NCBI GenBank assembly: GCA_003151825.1
Contig: PLYO01000015.1
Span: 1-56,304, forward strand
Reading direction: 5' to 3'
DNA from: Ignavibacteriota bacterium
Lineage (GTDB): Bacteria; Bacteroidota; Ignavibacteria; Palsa-1295
Length of the DNA stretch: 56,304 nucleotides
Part shown: positions 1 to 8,039 of the stretch, piece by piece
How the letters are laid out: each line of letters opens with the position of its first letter
How positions within the stretch are numbered: position 1 is the stretch's first letter
The notes under the pieces: generated by a model
Seen by the model: only the letters and a program-made list of their open reading frames with translations
The model's database searches: none
What the model was told of the DNA's origin: nothing
Program-made: the position numbers and the translations under genes

Positions 1-30
1 TCAGTAGAACCTTTGATGGGCACCCATATC

Positions 31-66
31 AATTAAGAGTTAAGAATGAAGAGTTAAGAGTTAGGG
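31..66. repeat. Heptamer array 1 (AGTTAAG)
   Basis: Tandem 7-bp units AGTTAAG, AATGAAG, AGTTAAG and AGTTAGG run in phase. This is one of nine similar arrays in the window. It leads into the 67-243 element, and the same order (array, then element) recurs at 29.7-30.1 kb. Confidence 0.75.
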
Positions 67-243
67 GAGGGTGCAGGAGTTCATTGAAAATCGAGCGGGT
101 TCAGGGTGCTTATTTCTCTTAGAAATGGGTGCTTCTTTGATGAATAATTTTGGGAAAATGGCGAAAGTGGCTCAGAAATGCCACAGTTCATGAACTCCAA
201 ACTCCCCCCACAAACGGCACCTATTTCTTGGGGAAAATATGAA
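67..243 (+). repeat. Intergenic element, copy 1
   Basis: This stretch shares a diverged body with 29683-29836 and 29969-30086, both on the opposite strand. Common landmarks are GTTCATTGA near the start, GGCGAAA or GGCAAAA in the middle, and the palindrome AGTTCATGAACT followed by CC. Copies 1 and 2 also share a block with ATGAATAATTTTGG and CAGAAATGCCAC. No convincing gene lies here. The rest of the first 408 bases holds nothing else I can name. Confidence 0.65.
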
Positions 244-408
244 GAGACCGGAAAAACAATGCACCCATCCTGAAATTTCCTGTGGGTGCGCTCACGGAAC
301 ATAAGGGAGCCGGGAGCGTAGGAAAAGCTGCATTCGAAATGCGTCGAGCGGCTTCCTTGGCGCCGGATTCGGAGCATTTAGCTTTTCCGTGGGGTTATCA
401 TAGCATTC

Positions 409-2982
409 ATGCGATATTGGTTGCGCCTATTGGGCGCCATTGCCTTACTTTTTCTCTCGACGCCTCTCTTTGCCCAAAGTGGAAAAGTGAACCACGCGGC
501 TTCGCTGGCGCACGCCCGCGCGGGATTCGATTTCGAGCAAAAAAAGGAGTATAAATACGCGCTCTTTGAATACGATACCGCCGCGAAGCTGGACTCCACA
601 TATCCTTATCCCCTTGAGCGCATCGGCGGGATGTATCAGGTGCTGAAAAATTATCCGCTTGCCATTTCGAGCTACGAACATGCGATTCGGCTCGATTCGA
701 TGTTCGACGTCTATAATTATTATAATCTCGGACTTTCGTTCCGGATTGTGCAGAAGTTCGATAGCGCGGTCTTTGCGCTCAGGCAATTCATCCAGCGGAT
801 GGATCCCGTCGATAAGGCCGACAGCGCCGCGATGGTCGATGCCGATTGGTGGATCAAATTCAATTTGGGATGTATCGTCGAGTTTGCCAAGCCGAAGAAC
901 ACCGAGGAACCCGTAGCGCTTGCGGAGATCAATAGCAAGTATAATGATTTCGCGCCGACCGAAACGGCAGATGGCAATACGCTCTTCTTTACTTCGAGCC
1001 GTCCGGGAACGAATACGAAGCAGGAAATCGAAACGGGCGATTACGGCGAAGATCTTTTCACGACGCACCGCGACTCGCTCGGGCATTGGGTGAAGGCCAC
1101 GCCGCTGCCGCCGCCGCTGAACTCTGTTGACGATGAAGGCGCTGCGTTCGTCACCGCCGATGGGCAGACGATGTACCTCAGTCTCTGCCGCCGTGCCGAT
1201 GGCATGGGCGATTGCGATATTTATGTCTCGCATCTCGTGGGCGATCTGTGGACTCGTCCGCAGCCGCTGGGCCATCCGCTCAACTCGCCCGCGTGGGACG
1301 CGAATCCCACCGTAACCGCCGATGGCTTGACCATGTATTTTTCCAGCCGGCGCCACGGCTCGCTCGATAGTTCGGAGGATATTTACGTCTCCTATAAAAG
1401 TACGGATGGCGCATGGACAAAGCCGCAGAACCTCGGCGAGCCGGTCAACACGCGCTTTAACGAGCGCTCGCCGTTTATTTCCGCCGATGGCAAGACGCTT
1501 TATTTTTCCTCGAACGGCCATCCCGGATTTGGGAACCACGATCTGTTTATGTCGCGTCATTTGGATGACGGCACCTGGAGCGTCCCGGTCAATCTCGGAC
1601 GGCCCATCAATGCTTACGGCGACGATGTTTTTCTCACGATTCCCGCGAGCGGTGATAAGATTATTTATTCCAGCCAGCGCACCGATGCGCGGGCGCCGCT
1701 TAATCTCTATGAAGCAAAGCTTCCGCTCGAGTTTCGTCCGGGGCCGGTCACGTTGGTTGCAGGGATGGTCTATGACAAGGAAACGCTTCAACCTGTTGGC
1801 GCGGAAGTAGATGTCAACGATCTCAAAACGAATCAGTTGGTCGCGGTCTATCATGCCAACAAAGTGACGGGCAAGTTTTATATCACGCTCGGCACCGGCA
1901 AAGAGTACGGCGTGACGGCGATCGCTCCCGGCTATGCTCCATTCTCCGATCATTATACCGTTCCGGACACGATTTCCTACACGGAAGTTACGCACGATCT
2001 GCCGCTCTCGCGGCTTCCGAATTACGCAAGCGAACATACGCTCGATAGCTTAAAGCAAATTCGGGACAGCCTGCTGGCGCTGGCGAATGCGGGCAACAAT
2101 AATAACGGCAATCATCCAGGCGGCAACCTGGGCGGGAAGGGAAATGGGAATAATAATCCCAACGGCAATCATCCAAGCGATAGCCTGGGTGGCGGAAGGA
2201 ATGGGAATAATAATTCCAACAACGGGAATAATAATCCAAACGGAGACCACGCAAGCGATAGCCTGTTTGCGTTGATGAATGGGATAAATAATTCTACCAA
2301 TGGGAATAATAATTCCAACGGCGATCACTCGAGCGACAGCCTGCTTGCACTGATGAATGGGACGAATAATTCTAACAGAGGGAATAATAATTTCAACAGC
2401 GGCCACACAAGCGACAGCCTGTTTGCGTTGATGAATGGGAATAATAATTCGAACAACGGGAACAATAATTCGAACAACGGGAACAATAATTCGAACAACG
2501 GGAACAATAATTCGAACAACGGGAACAATAATTCCAATATCGATCATTCGAGCGATAGTCTGTTCGCGCTGATGAATGAGGGGGATAATCAGAATGGGCA
2601 GCCCAAAACAAACGGCCCCATGCAGGACGGGATGGATACGAGCGGTATCGAACTGCACAACGTGTTTTTCGATTTTAATAAATCGACGCTGCGGACGGAG
2701 TCGTATAATGAGCTGAATTATTGGGTCGATCTGCTGAAGAAATATCCGGCGCTCAAGATCGAGATCGATGGGCATACGGATTCGGTCGGCACGGCGGCGT
2801 ATAACCAGAAGCTTTCGCTTGCTCGCGCGGAAGCAGTGCGGGCATATTTAGTCGCGCAAGGCGTGAACGCCAAACGGTTGGTTCCCAAAGGTTTTGGCGC
2901 AACAGTGCCGAAAGCTTCGAACGCCACCGAGGAAGGCCGCCAGCGCAACCGGCGCACGGAATTCCGATTTATAAAAACGTGA
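409..2982 (+). CDS. PorE-like OmpA family protein (TPR, PD40, OmpA)
   Basis: Exported cell-envelope protein of 857 residues. Residues 1-23 form a signal peptide ending LFAQS. TPR-like helices follow (about 30-115), then PD40 propeller repeats with ADG..LYFSS signatures (about 180-445), a carboxypeptidase-regulatory-like beta domain (about 447-520), a long Asn/Gly/Ser-rich linker (about 560-717), and an OmpA peptidoglycan-binding domain (about 744-857) with GHTDSVG and the N..LS..RA pattern. This order matches PorE of the type IX secretion system, which anchors the machine to peptidoglycan; several T9SS cargos in the window fit that. The Asn-rich linker is unusual. It could instead be a general OmpA/PD40 envelope protein. 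Its TGA overlaps the nadD ATG (TGATG), so the two are probably cotranscribed. Confidence 0.85.
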   Translation: MRYWLRLLGAIALLFLSTPLFAQSGKVNHAASLAHARAGFDFEQKKEYKYALFEYDTAAKLDSTYPYPLERIGGMYQVLKNYPLAISSYEHAIRLDSMFDVYNYYNLGLSFRIVQKFDSAVFALRQFIQRMDPVDKADSAAMVDADWWIKFNLGCIVEFAKPKNTEEPVALAEINSKYNDFAPTETADGNTLFFTSSRPGTNTKQEIETGDYGEDLFTTHRDSLGHWVKATPLPPPLNSVDDEGAAFVTADGQTMYLSLCRRADGMGDCDIYVSHLVGDLWTRPQPLGHPLNSPAWDANPTVTADGLTMYFSSRRHGSLDSSEDIYVSYKSTDGAWTKPQNLGEPVNTRFNERSPFISADGKTLYFSSNGHPGFGNHDLFMSRHLDDGTWSVPVNLGRPINAYGDDVFLTIPASGDKIIYSSQRTDARAPLNLYEAKLPLEFRPGPVTLVAGMVYDKETLQPVGAEVDVNDLKTNQLVAVYHANKVTGKFYITLGTGKEYGVTAIAPGYAPFSDHYTVPDTISYTEVTHDLPLSRLPNYASEHTLDSLKQIRDSLLALANAGNNNNGNHPGGNLGGKGNGNNNPNGNHPSDSLGGGRNGNNNSNNGNNNPNGDHASDSLFALMNGINNSTNGNNNSNGDHSSDSLLALMNGTNNSNRGNNNFNSGHTSDSLFALMNGNNNSNNGNNNSNNGNNNSNNGNNNSNNGNNNSNIDHSSDSLFALMNEGDNQNGQPKTNGPMQDGMDTSGIELHNVFFDFNKSTLRTESYNELNYWVDLLKKYPALKIEIDGHTDSVGTAAYNQKLSLARAEAVRAYLVAQGVNAKRLVPKGFGATVPKASNATEEGRQRNRRTEFRFIKT
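2437..2541 (+). repeat. 21-bp in-frame tandem repeat (GNNNSNN units)
   Basis: About five near-identical 21-bp units sit inside the linker of the PorE-like gene, each encoding GNNNSNN. They are embedded in a larger repeat where S-D-S-L-x-A-L-M-N is followed by Asn/Gly/Ser runs (2087-2575). The unit is seven codons, so slippage would change linker length without breaking the frame. Confidence 0.9.
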
Positions 2983-3566
2983 TGAATCGTCTCGGCATTC
3001 TCGGTGGCACCTTCGACCCTCCGCATCTGGCGCATCTCATCGCGGGCGAGATGGCGGTCGAAGCATTCGCGCTGGACAAGCTGCTCTTTATTCCGGCGAA
3101 TGTCCCGCCGCATAAAGCCGGGCAGCCGATCACTTCCGCCGAGCATCGCTTTGCGATGACGAAGCTCGCGGTTCGTGGTAATGAACAATTCGAAGTGTCC
3201 GGCATTGAGCTTGAGCGTCCCGCTCCATCCTATATGATTGACACGATTCGAGAAGTCCAAGAGCAGTTGAAACCGGAATCGGTTTTTCTTTTCATTGGGC
3301 TCGATCAATTTGCTGCGTTCGAATCGTGGAACAAGTACGAAGATATTTTGCGGGAGGCGCAGGTAGTTGTTATGGCTCGGCCATCACACGACGTGGAAAA
3401 GATTAGCCCGTCTCTGCGAAAGCAAGTTCAATTTTTGTCCATCCCACAGCTTGAAATTTCTTCGACGGACATTCGCGCCCGCGTTCAGGCAGGGAAGCCG
3501 ATTCGGTATTTAGTTCCGGATGAAGTGAGAGAGTATATTAGGGAGCACCGGCTCTATCAAGCATAA
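2982..3566 (+). CDS. nadD: Nicotinate-nucleotide adenylyltransferase
   Basis: Transfers AMP from ATP to nicotinate mononucleotide in NAD biosynthesis; cytoplasmic. The N-terminus has the nucleotidyltransferase motif GGTFDPPHLAH (residues 8-18), with the (T/H)xxH element that binds ATP. The C-terminus has ISSTDIRARV, the second family signature. Length (194 residues) is normal. The ATG shares a base with the stop of the upstream gene; an in-frame GTG lies one codon earlier. Translational coupling to the PorE-like gene is likely. Confidence 0.95.
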   Translation: MNRLGILGGTFDPPHLAHLIAGEMAVEAFALDKLLFIPANVPPHKAGQPITSAEHRFAMTKLAVRGNEQFEVSGIELERPAPSYMIDTIREVQEQLKPESVFLFIGLDQFAAFESWNKYEDILREAQVVVMARPSHDVEKISPSLRKQVQFLSIPQLEISSTDIRARVQAGKPIRYLVPDEVREYIREHRLYQA

Positions 3567-3576
3567 ATTAGAGTTT

Positions 3577-3611
3577 TCACCTCTTACTTCTTACCTCTTA
3601 ACTCTTACTTA
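3577..3611. repeat. Heptamer array 2 (TTACTTC/TTACCTC/TTAACTC)
   Basis: Units CTCTTAC, TTCTTAC, CTCTTAA and CTCTTAC lie between the convergent nadD and TPM-domain genes. The array reaches into the TPM gene and supplies its stop codon (TAA at 3598-3600 on the minus strand) and the last few residues. Confidence 0.75.
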
Positions 3612-4005
3612 AGTGGTGTTCAATCTTTTTCAACGCCGCTTTCACGCCGGTTTCGTAATCGGCTTTGGCGAAGTGGTCGCCGAGCGTTTTGGCAACATCC
3701 TTCCATGCTTCGGGATGGACTTTGCTATGGACGCCCTCGTCGCCATAGACATAAAACTTCTTTTCGTGATAGAGGATGAGGAGCAGAATGCCGTGTTTCT
3801 TATCGTTGTGATGCAGATGAAGCGCGGCGAATTCTTTTTGAGCCAATTCCTTCAGCGAGAGATCGGCTTCGCCGGCATCGCGCAAATCGCGGATGGAAAG
3901 GCGGATTTCCGCGCCCGTCGCCTGCTCGACATCCGCAATCGTATGCGCGATGCGTTCGAGCACGTCGCGCGGGAAGGCTTCGGAGGCATGGTCGGGGTGG
4001 GTCAT
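3598..4005 (-). CDS. TPM domain protein
   Basis: A 135-residue protein that is almost entirely one TPM domain (TLP18.3/Psb32/MOLO-1 fold). Recognisable parts are V-E-Q-A-T-G-A-E-I-R near residue 30, H-N-D-K-K-H-G-I-L-L-L-I-L near 70, and F-Y-V-Y-G-D-E-G-V-H. There is no signal peptide or membrane segment, unlike many TPM proteins, so it is probably cytoplasmic. TPM domains have been linked to photosystem repair, phosphatase activity and membrane-protein quality control, but the role of this short form is unknown. The last residues and the stop come from a heptamer repeat. Confidence 0.8.
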   Translation of the reverse strand: MTHPDHASEAFPRDVLERIAHTIADVEQATGAEIRLSIRDLRDAGEADLSLKELAQKEFAALHLHHNDKKHGILLLILYHEKKFYVYGDEGVHSKVHPEAWKDVAKTLGDHFAKADYETGVKAALKKIEHHLSKS

Positions 4006-4247
4006 GTTTTACGAGCAACGCAAGGGATGAAGGAAGCATTTCCGCGCACGACGACCTATGTTTGATACTACGTCGATCGGCGGACGTGTTTTCATCTGGC
4101 ACAGACCGACTTCTCAGAAGTTTAAAAATCTCCTTATGGCCGGTAACTTTCGGGGTGGTCATCGTGTCATTAGTATGTAGAGCAAATATTATGAGCGATT
4201 TCCACGGACATTTTCTAAAAAATAAGAGGTATACATTCATAAATTGC

Positions 4248-5573
4248 ATGAAAATAATCGGAAGCATTCTAATACTTCTTGTCACCAGCGTTTCCGTTCA
4301 CGCGCAGTGGAAAGAAATTGCCGATTTTAAGGCTTACGATTCGGATCCTTCGCAGCCGGATTCTGTGGAGGAACTCGTCACCTGCATCTATTTCCTCGAT
4401 CTGCCGGGACGTCCGACAATCGGTTTTGCCGGAACAACAAATGGCCTGTGGCAAACCACCGATGGAGGGGTTTCATGGTCAGCGGTATTCCCGTATTTAC
4501 AATATACAACAGACGACATTTTTTTTAAGGATTCGTTGGTGGGATGGGTTATCACCGATAATGGTATTATGAGAACAGAGAATGCGGGGGTAACATGGGA
4601 TTTTTTACCCGGAACCGATACCATTGATTTTTACACTATTTGCTATTCCAATTATTCCAAACTTTTATTCGCTACCACGATTGGCAGTTTTGTTGAAACC
4701 TATGCATCGTCCGACTTAGGCGATACATGGTTCCCGAGCTTTACGGCGGAGGATGGTAGCCTTCGAGCTTGTGGTTCTTTTTTTTCCGGGACTGCTGATA
4801 GTATTGGTTTTGAAGGCACTGTACTTGGGCATCAAGTCTTTTCGCCGAGTTCTACCGCTCTTTTGCGTACAACAGATGGGGGAATGAATTGGGACACGAT
4901 ATTTTCTATTCCTGATGATACAGAATGGATTGGAGCGCCGTATATTATCCCAGGCACATCAACTGCGTTTATCGCAACAGGTGGTGAAATCCAAATTTTA
5001 AGATCGGATGATTACGGCTTGACGTGGCGGCAAGTATACGATTTCGGGCCTTATAGATACGGTCCAGTAAGCGGAGGGATCGGACCTTATGGTTCAGGCT
5101 ATATCGGTGGAGATTTATCGCGTCTCTACGTTCAGTCCGATACTGGAATGTATGTCTCAACAGACGAAGGAGTAACCTGGAACTTCGATGGCGGGCCGGA
5201 AACAGGAGGTTCCGGCGCGCCTCAAATTTTTTATGCTGCAAAAGGCATTACCATGGCCCCTCGGTATCCGCTATATGTTTGGGATAGTGGTATGGGCCTC
5301 TGGGAAGAAACCTGGCCGCAAGCGGGGGTGGCGGAGTCTCCGGTTACGAATTCGGGGAACAGCATCCACACATTTCCAAATCCTGCATCAGATGGGTTGC
5401 AAATTCTGGCAGGGCAATCGGGCGCGCTCCATCTTTTCGATCTTATGGGCCGGGAGCGCATGAATGCAAATGACGATGGTACGGGCATTACGCTCGATGT
5501 ATCGCGCTTAGGATCGGGAATTTACTTTTTGAGAATAGGCAATCAATCAACAAAGGTTGAAATCGCACGGTAA
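4248..5573 (+). CDS. Secreted BNR/propeller protein with T9SS sorting domain
   Basis: About 441 residues from the ATG at 4248, chosen because it gives a clean signal peptide (MKIIGSILILLVTSVSVHAQ). The frame is open further upstream to 4062, but that stretch does not look coding. The body has repeats of the Ycf48/sialidase-like kind (FAGTTNGLWQTTDGGVSWS, RTTDGGMNWD, VSTDEGVTWN), expected to form a beta-propeller. The last 75 residues form a T9SS type A sorting domain: FPNPASDGLQIL, LFDLMGRE, SGIYFLRI, and a basic end. Probably exported and cell-surface attached. Substrate unknown. It is convergent with the first TatA-family gene, 2 bp away. Confidence 0.85.
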   Translation: MKIIGSILILLVTSVSVHAQWKEIADFKAYDSDPSQPDSVEELVTCIYFLDLPGRPTIGFAGTTNGLWQTTDGGVSWSAVFPYLQYTTDDIFFKDSLVGWVITDNGIMRTENAGVTWDFLPGTDTIDFYTICYSNYSKLLFATTIGSFVETYASSDLGDTWFPSFTAEDGSLRACGSFFSGTADSIGFEGTVLGHQVFSPSSTALLRTTDGGMNWDTIFSIPDDTEWIGAPYIIPGTSTAFIATGGEIQILRSDDYGLTWRQVYDFGPYRYGPVSGGIGPYGSGYIGGDLSRLYVQSDTGMYVSTDEGVTWNFDGGPETGGSGAPQIFYAAKGITMAPRYPLYVWDSGMGLWEETWPQAGVAESPVTNSGNSIHTFPNPASDGLQILAGQSGALHLFDLMGRERMNANDDGTGITLDVSRLGSGIYFLRIGNQSTKVEIAR

Positions 5574-5575
5574 GG

Positions 5576-5932
5576 TTACGCCTTGTTAGGCTCTTCGGCG
5601 CCGCGCGCTTGCGTTTCGGGAACCGGTGGTTGCACTGGCGCAGGTAGAACGGTTGGCGCGGTAAGAGCCGGAGGGATTTTTAATTCAGCATGAAGCGGCT
5701 CGGCAATGGTGCGTAGCTGGGATTCGAATCCTTCCTTCGCGCCGGTGAGCGCTTCGAGCGGTTCCTTCATCGCGGTCTTGACTTGCGACTCGATGCCGGC
5801 CTTCGCATCGTTGAATTTCCGAATGCCTTTTCCTAAGCTTTGGGCAAGCTCCGGTATTTTCTTCGGACCGAAGAAAATCAGCATTACGAGTAAAATAAGG
5901 AGGATCTCGCCTCCGCCGACATTCTCGAACAC
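5576..5932 (-). CDS. TatA/TatB-like translocase subunit (long form)
   Basis: A 118-residue protein with the TatA/B/E architecture: one short hydrophobic helix (ILLILLVMLIFFGPKKIPEL), an amphipathic helix (LGKGIRKFNDAKAG), then a longer Pro/Ala-rich tail. The FGP element and long tail resemble TatB or a long TatA. Start codon is GTG. It should form part of the twin-arginine translocase for folded proteins; no tatC is in the window. It lies downstream of two shorter paralogues on the same strand, separated from them by heptamer arrays. Confidence 0.85.
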   Translation of the reverse strand: MFENVGGGEILLILLVMLIFFGPKKIPELAQSLGKGIRKFNDAKAGIESQVKTAMKEPLEALTGAKEGFESQLRTIAEPLHAELKIPPALTAPTVLPAPVQPPVPETQARGAEEPNKA

Positions 5933-6010
5933 AGTAAGTGCTAAGTGCTAAAGTGCTGAGTACTAAGTAATTTTAATTCTTAGAGCTAAGCACTCAGCAC
6001 TTAGCACTAC
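5933..6010. repeat. Heptamer array 3, inverted pair (AGTGCTA)
   Basis: Units built on AAGTGCT and AGTACTA occupy the left half; the right half carries the complement (AGAGCTAAGCACTCAGCACTTAGCACT). The two halves can pair into a long hairpin that fills the gap between two TatA-family genes. Confidence 0.8.
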
Positions 6011-6019
6011 GAACTTCCC

Positions 6020-6205
6020 TCACGCTTTCGGCTCTTCGGGGGTTTTGACGGCATTGGGGTCTTCCCCACCCTGGGTAGCGCGTTTGAATTCATTAAGGCC
6101 TTTGCCGAGGCCGTGCATAAGTTCCGGAATCTTCTTGCCGCCAAAAAGGAGCAACAGTACCGCAACGATAATTAACAGCTTCAGTGGGCTAAGGTCGTCT
6201 AACAT
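6020..6205 (-). CDS. tatA: TatA/E family twin-arginine translocase subunit
   Basis: A 61-residue TatA protein: hydrophobic helix ([20 protein letters not shown]), hinge FGGKK, amphipathic helix ([14 protein letters not shown]), and a short charged tail. It would oligomerise with TatC to move folded proteins across the inner membrane. It is very similar to the next gene upstream, so the pair looks like a recent duplication. ATG start. Confidence 0.93.
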   Translation of the reverse strand: MLDDLSPLKLLIIVAVLLLLFGGKKIPELMHGLGKGLNEFKRATQGGEDPNAVKTPEEPKA

Positions 6206-6210
6206 TTTTT

Positions 6211-6285
6211 AGTAACGAGTAGTGAGTACCGAGTATCGAGAGATGATTGCGAGCATCGAGCTTGCCACTCGGTACTCGGTAGTGC
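6211..6285. repeat. Heptamer array 4, inverted pair (AGTAACG/AGTACCG)
   Basis: Units AGTAACG, AGTAGTG, AGTACCG and AGTATCG are followed, after about 25 bp, by the partly complementary CACTCGGTACTCGGTAGTG. It separates two TatA genes and shares its units with the array at 54041-54091. Confidence 0.8.
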
Positions 6286-6286
6286 T

Positions 6287-6475
6287 TCAAACTTTTGGCG
6301 GTTCGGGGATGGTTGTTTTTGCGGCTTCTGCGGGATCGCCCTGCGAAGCGCGTTTGAATTCGTTGATGCCCTTGCCGAGGCCATGCATCAGTTCGGGGAT
6401 TTTCTTGCCACCGAAGAGTATCATGATGATAAACACGATAATCAGCAGTTCGAATGGGCCGATGTTGCGAAACAT
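6287..6475 (-). CDS. tatA: TatA/E family twin-arginine translocase subunit
   Basis: A 62-residue TatA paralogue: hydrophobic helix ([20 protein letters not shown]), the FGGKK hinge, amphipathic helix (MHGLGKGINEFKRA), short tail. It has the same layout as the 6020-6205 gene. First of three tandem TatA-family genes in transcription order. Two near-identical short copies plus one long copy suggest specialised subunits. Confidence 0.93.
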   Translation of the reverse strand: MFRNIGPFELLIIVFIIMILFGGKKIPELMHGLGKGINEFKRASQGDPAEAAKTTIPEPPKV

Positions 6476-6588
6476 AATGGGTCTTCTCCTACGTGAAATA
6501 TGACGGCTTTCGCCAAAAATGGTTTAATAATACCACGAACTTCGATTGGGCCAAGAAGGTTCGTGAGCGTGGCGTAATCCTATCCTTT

Positions 6589-6756
6589 TCACGGTTTCCG
6601 GTACCCCGTAATCCAGCCATCCCCTTTTTTGCTGTACCGAAACGATTTGATTTTCTTCGAGCGCGGGATGGCCAGCGCCACGCCAACGACGATTACGAGT
6701 CCCGCGAGGGCAAGCACTCCGAACAGCGCGAGTTGTATGATGTAGCCGATATCCAT
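6589..6756 (-). CDS. Small single-pass membrane protein (55 aa)
   Basis: A short ORF of 55 codons from ATG to TGA. Residues 5-30 are strongly hydrophobic (IIQLALFGVLALAGLVIVVG), followed by a basic stretch (PRSKKIKSFRYSKKGDGW), as expected for a one-helix inner-membrane protein with a positive cytoplasmic tail. It lies between purQ and the TatA genes on the same strand. I do not recognise the family. The good topology and lack of a competing gene support it; its small size limits certainty. Confidence 0.6.
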   Translation of the reverse strand: MDIGYIIQLALFGVLALAGLVIVVGVALAIPRSKKIKSFRYSKKGDGWITGYRKP

Positions 6757-6781
6757 GGATATTGTAAAAATTTATTATGGT

Positions 6782-6921
6782 TGTCATTGCGAGGAGAATA
6801 AAGCGACCGAAGGGAGCTTTATTCGGTCCCGAGGAATCGAGGGAAGCAATCTCACTCTTGAAGCACGAGATTGCTTCGTCGCTCCTTTGCATCGCCGACG
6901 ATGCTCGCTCCTCGCAATGAC
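6782..6921. repeat. MITE-like element with terminal inverted repeats
   Basis: The ends are GTCATTGCGAGGAG and its complement CTCCTCGCAATGAC. Internal palindromes include AATAAAGC..GCTTTATT and AGCAATCTC..GAGATTGCT. The right half overlaps the 3' end of purQ and supplies its stop codon. A left-end fragment (TGTCATTGCGAGA) recurs at 45131. Confidence 0.85.
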
Positions 6922-7613
6922 GTTGAGAAGTACTTTCGTAGCGATTCGAAGATTTGGAGTCCGTCCGCGCTGCCGAGCATCGCTTCGCACGCTCGCTCGG
7001 GGTGGGGCATGAGGCCCATCACATTCTTTTCTTTGCTGACGATTCCCGCGATATTATTTATCGATCCATTCGGGTTGGCTTCTCGCGTTAGGTTCCCGTC
7101 GCGATCGACATAGCGGAACAGTACCTGCCGGTTCGATTCGAGATCGGCGAGGACGTTATCGTCCGCGATATAATTCCCCTCGCCATGCGCGATCGGCATA
7201 CGAAGGATGGTTCCTTCCGGAATTTCTTCGGTGAACCGGACACTTCGCTCGACGCGCAGATGAACCTCTTTGCAAACGAACTGGAGTCCCGCGTTTCGAA
7301 TGAGTACGCCGGGCAACAGTCCGCTCTCGCAGAGCACTTGAAATCCGTTGCAGATACCGAGCACCATCCCGCCATTGTTCGCATAACGGATAACATCTTT
7401 CATCACGGGCGAGAACCGCGCGATGGCGCCGGTGCGAAGGTAATCGCCATAGGAAAATCCACCTGGAAGAATCACGAGATCGACATCCCGTCCAATCGAA
7501 TCCTCTTTATGCCACACGAACTCGGTATCCGGTTCGCCGAGCACATGCTTCACGGCGTGCATCGCATCGCGATCGCAATTCGAGCCGGGAAAAACGACGA
7601 TGCGAGTTCTCAT
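6852..7613 (-). CDS. purQ: Phosphoribosylformylglycinamidine synthase, glutaminase subunit
   Basis: Class I glutamine amidotransferase that feeds ammonia to PurL in step 4 of purine synthesis. Visible motifs: FPGSNCDRD (residues 8-16), [13 protein letters not shown], the nucleophile in LGICNGFQ, and the catalytic His-Glu in MPHPER. Its ATG overlaps the end of purS by 4 bp (ATGA), so the two are one operon; purL is not in the window. From about residue 229 the protein runs into a MITE-like repeat, so the last 25 or so residues and the stop codon are repeat-derived and unlike other PurQ proteins. Confidence 0.96.
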   Translation of the reverse strand: MRTRIVVFPGSNCDRDAMHAVKHVLGEPDTEFVWHKEDSIGRDVDLVILPGGFSYGDYLRTGAIARFSPVMKDVIRYANNGGMVLGICNGFQVLCESGLLPGVLIRNAGLQFVCKEVHLRVERSVRFTEEIPEGTILRMPIAHGEGNYIADDNVLADLESNRQVLFRYVDRDGNLTREANPNGSINNIAGIVSKEKNVMGLMPHPERACEAMLGSADGLQIFESLRKYFSTSLRGASIVGDAKERRSNLVLQE

Positions 7614-7870
7614 ACTGCCGGTTTGACATTAATGACCGAAAACGTCTCCATAATCGGGTTTGCAAGCAGCTTTTCGCTGGCGCGCTCGGCAATGGCGCGC
7701 GCGGCTTCAGGAGACGCGGCATCGACGGTCAGTCGAATGAGCTTGCCCACGCGCGTATTTTCGATCTCACGGAAGCCAAGTGATTCGAGCGCATGCTCGA
7801 TGGCCTTCCCCTGAGGATCAAGAATCGCTTCCTTGCGCTCGATGGCGATATAAACGAAAAATTTAACCAC
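7610..7870 (-). CDS. purS: Phosphoribosylformylglycinamidine synthase subunit PurS
   Basis: Small 86-residue subunit that bridges PurQ and PurL in the three-part FGAM synthase. It has the expected pattern: a beta strand, [21 protein letters not shown]-like RVGKLI, then two helices and NPIMETFSV near the end. The start is GTG, and that codon lies inside the terminal inverted repeat of the 7865-8039 element, so this gene's promoter region is largely repeat sequence. It overlaps purQ by 4 bp. Confidence 0.93.
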   Translation of the reverse strand: MVKFFVYIAIERKEAILDPQGKAIEHALESLGFREIENTRVGKLIRLTVDAASPEAARAIAERASEKLLANPIMETFSVINVKPAV

Positions 7871-8039
7871 GATTTAAACCAGGATTTACAGGATTAGAAG
7901 GATTAAGCAGGATGGATATTAATGATTTACTGGAATAAAGAGGATGAACTGGAATTGTCATTTCAAGAAAAAATTTAAGAATACCTTCATTCTGTTGAAT
8001 CTATCTTGTTAATCCTTTCCATCCTGTAAATCGTGGTTA
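7865..8039. repeat. Terminal-inverted-repeat element between pssA and purS
   Basis: The ends AACCACGATTTA and TAAATCGTGGTT are inverted copies. Extended similarity (GGATTTACAGGATTAGAAGGATTAA against TTAATCCTTTCCATCCTGTAAATC) continues inward. One end contains the purS GTG start, the other the pssA TAA stop. It fills the whole gap and codes for nothing evident. Confidence 0.85.

Noticed and set aside
445..2037. 530-codon ORF on the minus strand within the PorE-like gene
   Set aside because: It is the antisense of a clear signal-peptide, PD40 and OmpA gene; its translation is Arg/Ile-rich without domains. GC-biased codons explain the open frame.
4062..4247. N-terminal extension of the T9SS cargo gene to the TTG at 4062
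   Set aside because: The signal peptide starts at 4248; residues encoded upstream do not resemble a leader.
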